A stretch of DNA of 28,919 nt from an uncultured Oscillospiraceae bacterium (GCA_905234005.1 CAJOFW010000035.1:5982-34900), one strand, 5' to 3'. Counted from the stretch's first letter, positions 15,318-23,615 are shown. Numbers and translations: made by a program. Notes: a model not told the origin generated them from the letters alone.

Positions 15318-15360
15318 AAACAAAACACGGCGCTGCGTAAAGCAGCGCCGTGTTTTGTTT
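15318..15360. terminator. Bidirectional terminator between rplS and the NYN gene
   Basis: Nineteen-base perfect arms AAACAAAACACGGCGCTGC and GCAGCGCCGTGTTTTGTTT with a five-base loop. It has A- and T-rich flanks on both sides, so it serves rplS (+) and the convergent NYN gene (-). Confidence 0.92.
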
Positions 15361-15395
15361 GTGCGCTTATCGCGCGGCGGGACATACGCCACCCG

Positions 15396-16277
15396 TCACA
15401 TCTCCAGATCGCGGATGTAGACGATCTTGGAGCGGGGGTCGGATTTGTCCTCCTGCTCGATGACCTCGAAGCGGTCGATGGCCTTGACCATGCTCGAGAG
15501 CTTCGAGAAGCCGTAGCTGCGGGTGTCGAAGTCCGGGCGCTTCTTCTGGATGAGCTGGCCGACCGCGCCGAGGGAGACGTAGTCGTTCTCGCCGGTGTCG
15601 GCAAGATCGAGGATCGAGTCGGCGATGAGCCATATGACGCTCTCGGGGATGCGGCGCTCGGCGATGGCGGCGGAGGCGGCCTTCTGCGCGGCGTCCTCCT
15701 CGGCGGCCTTTTTCGTCGAGGCCGCGGCCTTTGTCTTCGTCTGCGCCGCCTTCTGCTGCTGGGGCTGCTGCTTCTTCTGCTGCTGCGAGGACTTCTGCGC
15801 CGCCTTCTGCTCGGACTTCTGCATCCGGTCGCGGATGACCTCGATGTAGATGAACTTGTTGCACGCCGCGATCAGCGGGCCCGGCGTCTTCTGCTCTCCG
15901 ATGCCGATGACGAACAGGCCGCTCTCACGCAGGCGGCGGGCAAGGCCGGTGAAGTCGCTGTCCGACGAGACGAGGACGAACCCGTCCGTGTGCCCGGAGT
16001 AGAGGATGTCCATCGCGTCGATGATCATCATCGAGTCGGTGGAGTTCTTGCCCTTCGTGTAGGCGAACTGCTGCACGGCGGTGACGGAGTTTTCAAGGAG
16101 CGTCTGCTTCCAGCCGGACAGGTTGCGGCTGGACCAGTCGCCGTAGGCGCGCTTGGTATTCGGCGTGCCGTAGATCGCGACCTCCTCCATGATGCCCTTC
16201 AGGCAGTCGCGGGGCGCGTTGTCCGCGTCGATCAGGACGGCGAGACGCATATTCTGTGCGGTATCGGTGATCGGCAT
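15396..16277 (-). CDS. NYN-domain (LabA/DUF88-like) protein with C-terminal OST-HTH-like domain
   Basis: Cytoplasmic protein of 293 residues. The N-terminal NYN/PIN-like nuclease fold shows the conserved acidic residues in LAVLIDADNAPRD, GKNSTDSMMIIDAMD and FVLVSSDSDFTGLARRLRE, which would bind metal for RNA cleavage. A Lys/Gln/Ala-rich low-complexity linker follows (about 155-205). The C-terminal domain (ENDYVSLGAVGQLIQKKRPD, then FDTRSYGFSKLSSMVKAID) matches the LOTUS/OST-HTH module, a presumed RNA-binding winged helix. The family is thought to act on RNA, but its bacterial targets are unknown. It has a good promoter of its own (16318-16346) and ends at the shared terminator. Confidence 0.88.
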   Translation of the reverse strand: MPITDTAQNMRLAVLIDADNAPRDCLKGIMEEVAIYGTPNTKRAYGDWSSRNLSGWKQTLLENSVTAVQQFAYTKGKNSTDSMMIIDAMDILYSGHTDGFVLVSSDSDFTGLARRLRESGLFVIGIGEQKTPGPLIAACNKFIYIEVIRDRMQKSEQKAAQKSSQQQKKQQPQQQKAAQTKTKAAASTKKAAEEDAAQKAASAAIAERRIPESVIWLIADSILDLADTGENDYVSLGAVGQLIQKKRPDFDTRSYGFSKLSSMVKAIDRFEVIEQEDKSDPRSKIVYIRDLEM

Positions 16278-16317
16278 GTTTCACTCTCCGAAAAATTTTC
16301 AGTTTTTCTTATGTCTC

Positions 16318-16346
16318 ATTATACAAGACGAAACGGGCTTTTTCAA
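16318..16346 (-). promoter_or_regulatory. SigA promoter for the NYN gene
   Basis: Minus strand TTGAAA (16346-16341), 17-base spacer, TATAAT (16323-16318). Confidence 0.78.
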
Positions 16347-16398
16347 GGGCTCGGTTTTGGGCAGAATGTAAAGAATTTTGTAACGCGTCCGAAAAACC

Positions 16399-16427
16399 TT
16401 GAAACGGACGGGAAGTTGTACTATAAT
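16399..16427 (+). promoter_or_regulatory. SigA promoter for the foldase gene
   Basis: TTGAAA at 16399-16404, 17-base spacer, TATAAT at 16422-16427. Inverted GCGTCCG (16385-16391 region) and CGGACG (16405-16410) flank the -35 and could be an operator. Confidence 0.8.
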
Positions 16428-16470
16428 AGCATAGTTTCCGCATAAATTCAACAAAGGGCGTGATTTACAC

Positions 16471-17948
16471 ATGAGTGCATCCAAAGACAAAAACAGCAGA
16501 TCGAGGCGGGCACCGACAAGCGCACCATCGCCGCGAAAAAGGCGGAGGAGGAACGCCGCAAGTCGAACATCCGGTATACCGTCGTGGCGGTCATCCTGGT
16601 GGTCGCCTTCGCCTTCATCTTCATCTACAACTCCACCTGGCCGGCGAAGCACATGACCGCCGTCACCATCGGCGATGAGAGCTACACCGTCGCCGAGACG
16701 AACTACTTCTACTCCACGAGCTATCTGAACTTCTACAGCAACTACTACTATTACATCACCTACGGCATGTTCTTCGACACGAGCACGAGCCTCGCCGAGC
16801 AGGAATACGACGAGGGCATGACCTGGCGTGATTATTTCATTGAGGACGCCGAGGAGAGCATGCGTCAGGTGCAGATCCTCTATAACGCGGCGCAGGAGGC
16901 CGGCTACACCGTCCCCGAGGACGAGCTGGAGAGCTACCACGCGACGCTTGAGAGCATCGAGACCGGCTGGGCGGACAACGGCTACTCCAGCCTCGCGCAG
17001 TATCTGAACCTCAACTACGGCAAGGGCGTCACGATGGAGCTCATCGAGGAGCAGCTCTACCGCACGTTCGTCGCCTCGTCCTACGCGTCGTATCTTGCCG
17101 ACAGCTACGAGTACACGGCCGACGACCTCGCCGCCTGGTACGCCGAGAACGCCGCCGATTACGACGAGATCACCTACGCGTACTACAGCATCTACGACGA
17201 CGAGACCGCCGAGCCTGTCGACGCGCAGGCGATCGCCGACGCCGTGGCCGGCATGACCGACGAGGAGTTCTCCGCCTATCTCGAGGAGAATTACGACGGC
17301 GCGACCGCCATCACCGCCACCAACGCCGGCTCGAACCTGAACGATACCTACGCCGAATGGCTGCTGGACAACGCCCGTCAGGCCGGCGACGTGACCGTCG
17401 CGGCGGACGAGGAGGGCGGCGTCACCTACGTCGTGATGTTCGTGTCCCGCAATACGAACGACTACAAGCTCGCGAACTTCCGTCACATCCTGATCATGGC
17501 CGAGGATGCCGACGAGGACGGCGTATACTCCGAGGAGGAGCTTGCCGCCGCCGAGGCCCGCGCCCAGGAGATCTACGACGAGTGGCTCGCCGGCGACGCG
17601 ACCGAGGACAGCTTCGCCGCCCTCGCGGACGAGTACACCGAGGACAGCGGCTCCGCCGGCAGCGGCGGCCTGTACGAGGACGTGTACCAGGGCCAGATGG
17701 TCACCGCCATCGACGAGTGGCTGTTTGACGGCGCCCGTCAGACCGGCGACACGATCATCGTCACGAACGACGGCTCCTACACCGGCGCGCACGTCGTCTA
17801 CTACGTCGGCGAGAGCGACATGACCTACGCCGAATCCCTTGCCGATTCCGCCCTCCGCAGCGAGGCGTATGAGGCATGGATGACCGAGCAGGAGGAGCAG
17901 ACCCCCATCACCGAAAAGCACATCGGCATGTGCGGCAAGAACCACTGA
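16471..17948 (+). CDS. SurA/PrsA-like PpiC-type peptidyl-prolyl isomerase, frameshifted near its start
   Basis: Extracytoplasmic foldase anchored by one membrane segment (TVVAVILVVAFAFIFIY). Behind the anchor lie a SurA_N-like helical region rich in Tyr and Glu, and a PpiC rotamase domain (FRHILIMAEDADEDGVYSEE, then DSFAALADEYTEDSGSAGSG, then GLYEDVYQGQMV). The long open frame has no start codon before GTG 16584, which lies inside the membrane segment. The natural start is ATG 16471 (MSASKDK), one frame off. Adding one A to the five-A run at 16489-16493 joins them as MSASKDKKQQIEAGTDKRTI and gives about 492 residues. Prediction from GTG 16584 alone would lose the basic N-terminus. A strong promoter and terminator frame the gene. 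Confidence 0.8.
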
Positions 17949-17952
17949 TACC

Positions 17953-18012
17953 AAAAACAAAAAGCGGCCCGGCCGTTCCCGAAAGGGAACGGCCGGGCTG
18001 CTTTTTGTTTTT
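17953..18012. terminator. Very strong bidirectional terminator
   Basis: Arms of 28 bases with a GAAA tetraloop (17981-17984); only one G-U pair breaks the match. T-tracts lie on both strands. It serves the foldase (+) and the DUF4342 gene (-), and lies at the centre of a larger palindrome. Confidence 0.95.
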
Positions 18013-18016
18013 GCTG

Positions 18017-18088
18017 TCAGTGGTTCTTGCCGCACATGCCGATGTGCTTTTCGACGATGGGATTCAGCTCCTCCTGCTCGGTCATCCA
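18017..18088 (-). pseudogene. Mirror-image remnant of the foldase 3' end
   Basis: On the minus strand it encodes WMTEQEELNPIVEKHIGMCG followed by KNH and a stop. It matches the last 23 codons plus stop of the foldase gene (17877-17948) at 67 of 72 bases. The five differences change three codons (Q to L, T to N, T to V). Upstream of the tryptophan codon all similarity ends abruptly, so it is the tail of a lost convergent paralog or a product of an inverted duplication. Confidence 0.85.
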
Positions 18089-18101
18089 GGGGGAAAAGGT
18101 A

Positions 18102-18563
18102 TTACGCCTGCGGCGGCTCGTCCCACGGGGCGGGTTCGGCCTCGGGGGCTTCGGGGGCGTGATCCCACGGGGCGTCGTCCGCGCCGTTTACCACGCCGAA
18201 GATGCTGTCCGCCACGGCCGCGCCGGTGTCGGCAAGACGCTTGCCGAACGTGCGGGGGCTGAGGTCGACGACCTCGCCGTCCTCCTTCACAAGCTCGACG
18301 ACGCAGTCAAAGCCGGCTGTCGCGACCGCCGCCGCGATGACGGCCCACGGCGCGGCGGCCACGCCGATCAGGCTGCCGACGATGCCGACGTTCAGCGGGA
18401 CGTTCACGAACTCGCGTTCGCCCTTCTTGATGATGATCTTCGCGATGTTGCCCTTTGCGACAAGCTCCTTGATGCCATCGACAAGCTCACCCGTCTCCCG
18501 GCCGACCTCCTGCTTGAATTCCTCGCCCTCGGGACGGGGATCAAATTCGTTGAAATCACTCAT
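18102..18563 (-). CDS. DUF4342-domain protein
   Basis: Protein of 153 residues. The segment at about 25-110 (GELVDGIKELVAKGNIAKII, then IKKGEREFVNVPLNVGIVGS, a hydrophobic helix LIGVAAAPWAVIAAAVATAG, then CVVELVKED) follows the DUF4342 pattern: amphipathic helix, short strands, glycine/alanine-rich hydrophobic helix, strand. Function is unknown; some family members are linked to membranes or ubiquitin-associated-like folds. A proline-rich acidic tail repeats APWD twice. Promoter at 18602-18630 with AAAGGATG as RBS. Its TAA stop runs directly into TACCTTTTCCCCC, which resembles one arm of the interspersed-repeat hairpin. Confidence 0.75.
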   Translation of the reverse strand: MSDFNEFDPRPEGEEFKQEVGRETGELVDGIKELVAKGNIAKIIIKKGEREFVNVPLNVGIVGSLIGVAAAPWAVIAAAVATAGFDCVVELVKEDGEVVDLSPRTFGKRLADTGAAVADSIFGVVNGADDAPWDHAPEAPEAEPAPWDEPPQA

Positions 18564-18601
18564 GTGCTTTCATCCTTTCGTTACGTTAATTCATTGACCG
18601 T

Positions 18602-18630
18602 ATTATATCACGTTCCGCGCCCGGTTCATG
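18602..18630 (-). promoter_or_regulatory. Extended -10 promoter for the DUF4342 gene
   Basis: Minus strand TGATATAAT (core 18607-18602), with CATGAA 17 bases upstream as a weak -35. Confidence 0.6.
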
Positions 18631-18654
18631 ACAAAACTGTAAATTGATACGGCT

Positions 18655-18903
18655 TTATACGGCTTTTACCTCCGCGCTGTCGATTTTGAAGTGGAAGCCC
18701 TTCTGGTCGCCGAAGGACTCGAACATGGATACGAGCTTTTCGGCGTTGTTGTTCAGGAATTTCGCGGCCATCTCGTCGCGTTTGTCGGCGGGCACGGTGC
18801 GCAGCATCACGCCGGCCATGCCGGCCATGGGATTGCTCCCGGCAAATTGGCTCATGGCGGCCTCGTAGTCGATTTCACTGACACGGAATGTAAGCTCAAG
18901 CAT
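18655..18903 (-). CDS. Small hypothetical protein
   Basis: Protein of 82 residues (MLELTFRVSEIDYEAAMSQF ... FKIDSAEVKAV) with a beta strand, a helix ending in a Gly/Met-rich turn (GSNPMAGMAGVMLRTVP), and more helix and strand. No signal peptide, membrane segment or cysteines. I do not recognise the family. GGAGAG precedes the ATG at 18903. It follows the Clp ATPase gene by 74 bases on the same strand with no terminator between, so it is probably cotranscribed with it. Confidence 0.7.
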   Translation of the reverse strand: MLELTFRVSEIDYEAAMSQFAGSNPMAGMAGVMLRTVPADKRDEMAAKFLNNNAEKLVSMFESFGDQKGFHFKIDSAEVKAV

Positions 18904-18977
18904 GGGTTTCTCTCCTGTTTATTCTGTATTTTGGGTAATCGTTCGCTGTTCGGGTGTACGGCGCGTACGGCGCCGGG

Positions 18978-21311
18978 TCATATGGCCGCGATGACGACCG
19001 TGCCGTCGGAGGCGGCGACGGATATGCTCGTCACCCTCTCGCGGTGCTTGTCGATGATCTCGGCGGCGATCGCGTCCTCGATATCCTTCTGGATCTGGCG
19101 GCGCAGATTGCGCGCGCCGTAGGCGAGGGAATAGCTCTTCTCGACGAGGTAGTCGATGACGGATTCGTCCCATGTGAATTCGATCTTCCGCTCGGTCATC
19201 ACGTCGCGGAGCTGGCGGAGCATGAGATCGGCGATGGCGCGGAACGTCTCCTCCGAGAGCGGGAGGAAGTAGACGATCTCGTCCACGCGGTTGATGAACT
19301 CCGGCCGCAGAAACTCCTGCAGCGCCTTCATCGCCCGCTCACGGCCCATGTCGCTGATGGTCTGGTTGAAGCCGACGCCGCCGACGCGTTTGTCGGAGCC
19401 GGCGTTCGTCGTCATGATGATGACGGTGTTCTCGAAGTTCACGGTGCGGCCCTGCGCGTCCGTGATGCGGCCCTCGTCGAGGATCTGCAGCAGGATGTTC
19501 ATCACGTCCGGGTGCGCCTTCTCGATCTCGTCGAACAGGACGACCGAATACGGGCGGCGGCGGATCTTCTCGGTGAGCTGACCGGCCTCGTCGTAGCCGA
19601 CGTAGCCGGGGGGCGAGCCGATGATACGCGATACGGAGAACTTCTCCATGAACTCGGACATATCGAGCCGAATGAGGCTCTCGGGCGCGTGGAACAGATC
19701 CATCGCGAGCTGCTTGACAAGCTCCGTCTTGCCGACGCCGGTGCTGCCGACGAAGATGAAGCTGCACGGCTTGCGCTTGGCCTGCAGGCCGACGCGGCTG
19801 CGCTTGATCGCGGCGCACACGGCGTCGACGGCCTCGTCCTGCCCGATGATGTTCGCCTTGAGGCGGGCGTTCAGCTCACCGAGGCGCTCGAACTCGTCCT
19901 CGGTGATGTTTGTGGCGGGGATTTTTGTCCACAGCTCGATGATGCGGGCGAGGTTCCCGGCGGTCAGGGCCGGGCGGCCCTTGGCGCGGAGGACGGCCAG
20001 CTCGTCGGCGATCTGCATCTGGCGGCTGCGTATCTGCGCGAGGCGCTCGTAGCTGTCCGTCTCCCGGGACAGGAGATATTCGCGCTCCTTGTCGAGGTCG
20101 GCCGTCTCCTTCTCCAGCTCGAGCCTGCGCGCCGTGTCCTCGTTTTTGAGGTCGACGTCGGAGCACGCCTCGTCAAGCAGGTCGATGGCCTTGTCGGGCA
20201 GATAGCGGTCGGTGATGTACCGCTCCGACAGCGTGACCGCCATGCGGCACATCTCGTCGGAAATGTCCACCTCGTGGAAGTCCTCGTAGTATTTGCGGAT
20301 GCCCTTCAGTATCTCCACGCTGTCCTCGATCGACGGCTCCGCCACGGTGACGGGCTGGAAGCGGCGCTCAAGGGCGGCGTCCTTTTCGATGTGCTTGCGG
20401 TACTCGGCGAACGTCGTCGCGCCGATGACCTGTATCTCGCCGCGTGACAGGGCGGGCTTGAGGATGTTCGCGGCGTTCATGCTGCCCTCGGCGTCGCCCG
20501 CGCCGACGATGGAGTGCACCTCGTCGATGACGAGGATGATATTCCCCTGCTTCTTGACCTCCTCGATGAGGCCCTTCATGCGGCTCTCAAACTGGCCGCG
20601 AAACTGCGTCCCGGCGACAAGCGCCGTCAGGTCGACGAGGTAGACCTCCTTGTCCCGCAGCTTGTACGGCACCTGGTCGGACGCGATGCGCTGGGCAAGT
20701 CCCTCCGCGATGGCGGTCTTGCCGACGCCCGGCTCGCCGATCAGGCAGGGGTTGTTCTTCTGGCGGCGGTTCAGGATCTGGATGACGCGCTCCAGCTCCT
20801 CCTCGCGGCCGATCATGCGGTCAAGCTCGCCGTCCCTGGCCCGGCGGGTCAGGGAGATGCAGTAGTTCTCCAAAAACTTCTTCTTGCCGCCGCGCCGGTC
20901 GCCCGCCGGTGCGGACGGGCCGGGGCCGGGGGACGGGCCGGGGCCGCCGCTGCCGCCGCCGCCGTTCTGGTTTCCCTGCCCCTGCGGGCCGCCGAACAGA
21001 CGGTTCAGAAACGGGAAGGTCGCGGTCTTGCCCTGATCGTCCTCGTCGTCCTCGTCGTTCTCGGGCGGCTCGATGCCCATGAGGCTCTCCACGCCCTCGC
21101 CGCCGAGGACGTTCGTCATCTCACCGGCGAGGCTCTCAAGATCCTCGTCGGACAGGCCCATCCGGGAGATGATGTCGTCCACGGGCTTGATGTGCAGCTC
21201 GCGGGCGCAGGACAGGCACAGGCCCTCGTTGATTGTCTTGTTGTTCTCTATCTTGGTGATGAATACCACCGCCATGTTCTTATGGCAGCGGGCGCATAAC
21301 GTAGGCTGCAT
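18978..21311 (-). CDS. ClpE-like AAA+ unfoldase (Clp protease ATP-binding subunit)
   Basis: Hsp100 ATPase of 777 residues that unfolds proteins for ClpP. It starts with a C4 zinc-finger-like region (C6-x2-C9 and C32-x2-C35), as in ClpE, instead of the double Clp_N domain of ClpC. An acidic and then Gly/Pro-rich linker (about 80-140) leads to AAA module 1 (Walker A GEPGVGKT 192-199, Walker B IDE 262-264), a short coiled-coil M region (about 390-440), and module 2 (Walker A GSTGVGKT 522-529, Walker B DE 594-595). VGF at 646-648 is in the position of the ClpP-docking loop. No CtsR-type operator was seen upstream. The cvpA-like gene precedes it by 113 bases. Confidence 0.93.
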   Translation of the reverse strand: MQPTLCARCHKNMAVVFITKIENNKTINEGLCLSCARELHIKPVDDIISRMGLSDEDLESLAGEMTNVLGGEGVESLMGIEPPENDEDDEDDQGKTATFPFLNRLFGGPQGQGNQNGGGGSGGPGPSPGPGPSAPAGDRRGGKKKFLENYCISLTRRARDGELDRMIGREEELERVIQILNRRQKNNPCLIGEPGVGKTAIAEGLAQRIASDQVPYKLRDKEVYLVDLTALVAGTQFRGQFESRMKGLIEEVKKQGNIILVIDEVHSIVGAGDAEGSMNAANILKPALSRGEIQVIGATTFAEYRKHIEKDAALERRFQPVTVAEPSIEDSVEILKGIRKYYEDFHEVDISDEMCRMAVTLSERYITDRYLPDKAIDLLDEACSDVDLKNEDTARRLELEKETADLDKEREYLLSRETDSYERLAQIRSRQMQIADELAVLRAKGRPALTAGNLARIIELWTKIPATNITEDEFERLGELNARLKANIIGQDEAVDAVCAAIKRSRVGLQAKRKPCSFIFVGSTGVGKTELVKQLAMDLFHAPESLIRLDMSEFMEKFSVSRIIGSPPGYVGYDEAGQLTEKIRRRPYSVVLFDEIEKAHPDVMNILLQILDEGRITDAQGRTVNFENTVIIMTTNAGSDKRVGGVGFNQTISDMGRERAMKALQEFLRPEFINRVDEIVYFLPLSEETFRAIADLMLRQLRDVMTERKIEFTWDESVIDYLVEKSYSLAYGARNLRRQIQKDIEDAIAAEIIDKHRERVTSISVAASDGTVVIAAI

Positions 21312-21424
21312 GAAAAACTCCTTTTGATTTGTCCGCGATGCCGGCGGACGGAAAATCGCGATGGAAGCGGGGCACGCCCTTTGGCAATATCCCCTCTATA
21401 ATAATACCGGCCCGTCCCGGTAAA

Positions 21425-22168
21425 TCAGAAGCTGATGTAGGGCGCGAGCATGTTTTTGTCGAGGAAATAGCCCGCGATGCCGGCGGAGTACAGCGTATCC
21501 TCCGTAATCAGAAGCCCGGCGAACTGGAACAGCCACACGATGAGCGCGCAGAACAGAAAGCCTGTGTACACGCCGATGGCGAGACCGCCCAGGTCGTTGA
21601 CGATGCCTATGTACGGGATGCGGAAGCTGAGATTCGGCAGGTTCACGATCACGGTCAGGATCGCGTAGATCAGTATGAACGCGAGCAGTGTGCCGCCGTA
21701 CCATGTGGCGGCCTGACAGAGCACCATCGTACACGCCGTGACGACGTCCGCCTCGTTCTGGTTCGCGTAGTCGACGGCCCGGCGGGCAAGCTCCTCCGCG
21801 AGATTGTCGTACAGGCCGAGATCCTGATACACGCGCAGGAAGATCGCCTCACGCGTCTCCGGCTGGCGCTCCATGAGATCGGTCAGCGAGAACGAGACGA
21901 TGTATTCGCCGTTCTCGTTCGGCTCGTAGCCTAAAACCTCGTAGGCCGTGTCCTCGACCCGGCTGTCGAGCACGCCGCCGACAAACGGCTTCAGCACCGG
22001 GATGACCTCGTAGGAGAACGTGTCGCTCAGAAGCTGCGCGCCGTACAGCGAAAGGATGATGACGAGGACGCCGACAAGCCCCATAATGATGCCCTTTTTG
22101 AAGCCCTGCCATGCGCAGATGACGATGACGGCGGCGAGTACGATATTTATGATTGCGGTCACGGCCAT
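21425..22168 (-). CDS. CvpA-family membrane protein
   Basis: Protein of 247 residues with four to five membrane segments: AIINIVLAAVIVICAWQGFK, then a GLVGVLVIILSLYGAQLLS helix, a long extracytoplasmic stretch (about 48-140) with many acidic residues, then LLAFILIYAILTVIV and a final pair around GVYTGFLFCALIVWLFQFAG. The QGFKKGIIMGLVG start and the NDLGGLAIGVYTG segment are typical of the CvpA/colicin V production family, whose molecular role is uncertain. The large inserted loop between the first and second membrane pair is typical of clostridial members. It follows the DUF5711 gene by 39 bases and is probably cotranscribed. Confidence 0.82.
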   Translation of the reverse strand: MAVTAIINIVLAAVIVICAWQGFKKGIIMGLVGVLVIILSLYGAQLLSDTFSYEVIPVLKPFVGGVLDSRVEDTAYEVLGYEPNENGEYIVSFSLTDLMERQPETREAIFLRVYQDLGLYDNLAEELARRAVDYANQNEADVVTACTMVLCQAATWYGGTLLAFILIYAILTVIVNLPNLSFRIPYIGIVNDLGGLAIGVYTGFLFCALIVWLFQFAGLLITEDTLYSAGIAGYFLDKNMLAPYISF

Positions 22169-22207
22169 GGAAATGATTTCCTCCTGTGTTTTGGTGGTGA
22201 ACGATGA

Positions 22208-23473
22208 TTATGCGGCGCTGTCGAAGGTATATACCTCGGCGTAGTTCGTGGAGATCAGCAGCGCCTCGCCGCGGCTGCGCAGAATGCCGTACTTGAAGCC
22301 GGTGACGCCGTACAGCCGCCCCTTCTCGATCAGCGAGCCGCTGAGCAGCACGGCGGCGTCCGGGCACAGTACGAGCACCTCGCCGCCGCTGGCGGTCAGG
22401 GCGATGATCTCGCTCTGCAGCTCCGCCGTGCCGAGCACCGCGCCCGCGGTGTCGAGGGAGACAAGCGTCTCCGTCGTGCCGGAGCGGTAGTCGCTGAGCG
22501 CGAATACGGCGCAGCCGGCGCTGTCGAACGTACAGGCGGACAGATACCGCCCCTCAAAGCTGTACATCGACGCAAGCTCCCCCTTCGCGCTGAAAAACCA
22601 CGCGGCCTCGGAGGAATAGGCGCAGAGCTGGCTGCCCGAGATCCAGTGCAGGTCGAGAAGCAGCGTGTCCTCGGCGACAAGCTCCGCCTGCTGCTCGGTT
22701 TTGGTGAGGCTGAAGAAGCGAACCTCGCTGCCGGCGGCGGTGTAGACCAGCACGGCCATGGAGCGCCCGTCCGGGGACACGGCGGCGGTCATGACCCACG
22801 CCGACGAGGAATACCACTCGTAGATCGGGTCGAGCGCGCTGTTGTATACGGTGACGAGGGCGCGATAGCCCGTGCACTCGGTCGTAACGGCGATCACGCC
22901 GCCCTGCGAGACGGTCGCGGAGATGATGTCGCCGGCGCAGGTCAGCTCACGCGTCGTTCCGTCGAACCGGGCGACGACCATATTCGTGCCGCCGAGGTCG
23001 TAGAACAGGGCGAATTCGGCGCAGGCGGCGATGGCCGGCGTATTCATCGGAAACAGACGGCTCGCCGCGAGACCGGCGTTCTCGTCGAGAAGCTCAAGAC
23101 CCGAGGTCGAGGCGGCGGCAAGGCCGCTCCCGGCCTGCGCGAACACCTGCCCCGCGCCGGATTCGAGGATGTACTCCTCCTTCGCGACGGAGGCTCTGTC
23201 GGACACGACGATCGCGTCCCGCTCAAACCGTTCGCGGAAGTGCCACACGAGAAGGCACGCGACGAAGAGCACCAGCGTCAGGACGAGCGAAACCACCGCC
23301 CCGACCGCGTCCCGGCGGGCGGCGCGTCTCTCCTCCGGCGTCCTCTCTATTCGGAATTTGAGGTCTTCCTCCTCGTCGTCGGGGGCGTTTTCGGCCGGCT
23401 CCTCCGCCGGCTTTTCCTCCGGCTTTGCGTCCGGTGTGGGTTTATTCGATTTTTTCAACCGTTTGCGGGCCAT
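22208..23473 (-). CDS. DUF5711-like membrane-anchored beta-propeller protein
   Basis: Protein of 421 residues. A basic, then Pro/Glu-rich cytoplasmic tail (1-60) precedes one membrane segment (about 64-86, VGAVVSLVLTLVLFVACLLV), and the rest is outside. The extracytoplasmic part repeats short strand units with small turn motifs (for example VSPDGRSMAVLVYT, ISGSQLCAYSSEA, LRSRGEALLISTN), the pattern of a WD40/YVTN-like propeller. The order tail-anchor-propeller matches clostridial DUF5711 proteins. I take ATG 23473 (AAGGAG upstream), not the longer frame to 23563, because the promoter lies at 23513-23541. First gene of the run with cvpA-like and clpE-like genes. Confidence 0.78.
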   Translation of the reverse strand: MARKRLKKSNKPTPDAKPEEKPAEEPAENAPDDEEEDLKFRIERTPEERRAARRDAVGAVVSLVLTLVLFVACLLVWHFRERFERDAIVVSDRASVAKEEYILESGAGQVFAQAGSGLAAASTSGLELLDENAGLAASRLFPMNTPAIAACAEFALFYDLGGTNMVVARFDGTTRELTCAGDIISATVSQGGVIAVTTECTGYRALVTVYNSALDPIYEWYSSSAWVMTAAVSPDGRSMAVLVYTAAGSEVRFFSLTKTEQQAELVAEDTLLLDLHWISGSQLCAYSSEAAWFFSAKGELASMYSFEGRYLSACTFDSAGCAVFALSDYRSGTTETLVSLDTAGAVLGTAELQSEIIALTASGGEVLVLCPDAAVLLSGSLIEKGRLYGVTGFKYGILRSRGEALLISTNYAEVYTFDSAA

Positions 23474-23512
23474 GACGGCTCCTTTTCCCATTCGATCTGT
23501 TATCAAATACGT

Positions 23513-23541
23513 ATTGTAACATATTGTAACCAGCCCGTCAA
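23513..23541 (-). promoter_or_regulatory. SigA promoter for the DUF5711 gene
   Basis: Minus strand TTGACG (23541-23536), 17-base spacer, TACAAT (23518-23513). It also fixes the start of the gene at 23473. Confidence 0.82.
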
Positions 23542-23583
23542 GCCATTCCGAGCGTTCCCACAATAGTTACAAACGCGGCAAAC

Positions 23584-23615
23584 GCCCCCGCATCCCCTCC
23601 CGGGACGCGTGGGGC
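23584..23615 (-). terminator. Probable terminator of the SPFH-Arc-CPBP operon
   Basis: GCCCCACGCGTCCC pairs imperfectly with GGGGATGCGGGGGC (minus strand), followed by GTTTGCCGCGTTT. Imperfect stem and short T-tract make it moderate. Confidence 0.5.

Noticed and set aside
14791..15420. Frame that starts at the ATG inside repeat copy D, behind GGAG
   Set aside because: The RBS-like GGAGAACAGTATG is tempting, but the frame runs through rplS out of phase and its product has no recognisable features.
15045..16445. Long plus-strand open frame over rplS and the NYN gene
   Set aside because: Low-complexity translation, no RBS, and it covers two recognised genes in other frames; a GC-rich shadow.
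16485..16497. Programmed -1 frameshifting in the foldase gene
   Set aside because: The heptamer is C AAA AAC, so the P-site codon would mispair after slippage, and no clear downstream stimulatory hairpin was seen; an indel is simpler.
16299..18035. 578-codon minus-strand frame opposite the foldase gene
   Set aside because: Antisense shadow of a real gene; repetitive Val/Gly/Leu composition and no family features.
18954..20447. Long plus-strand frame opposite the Clp ATPase gene
   Set aside because: The minus-strand frame has complete AAA+ motifs; this one is its antisense shadow.
21312..21424. CtsR or HrcA operator before the clpE-like gene
   Set aside because: No GGTCAAA-type direct repeat or CIRCE inverted repeat could be found.
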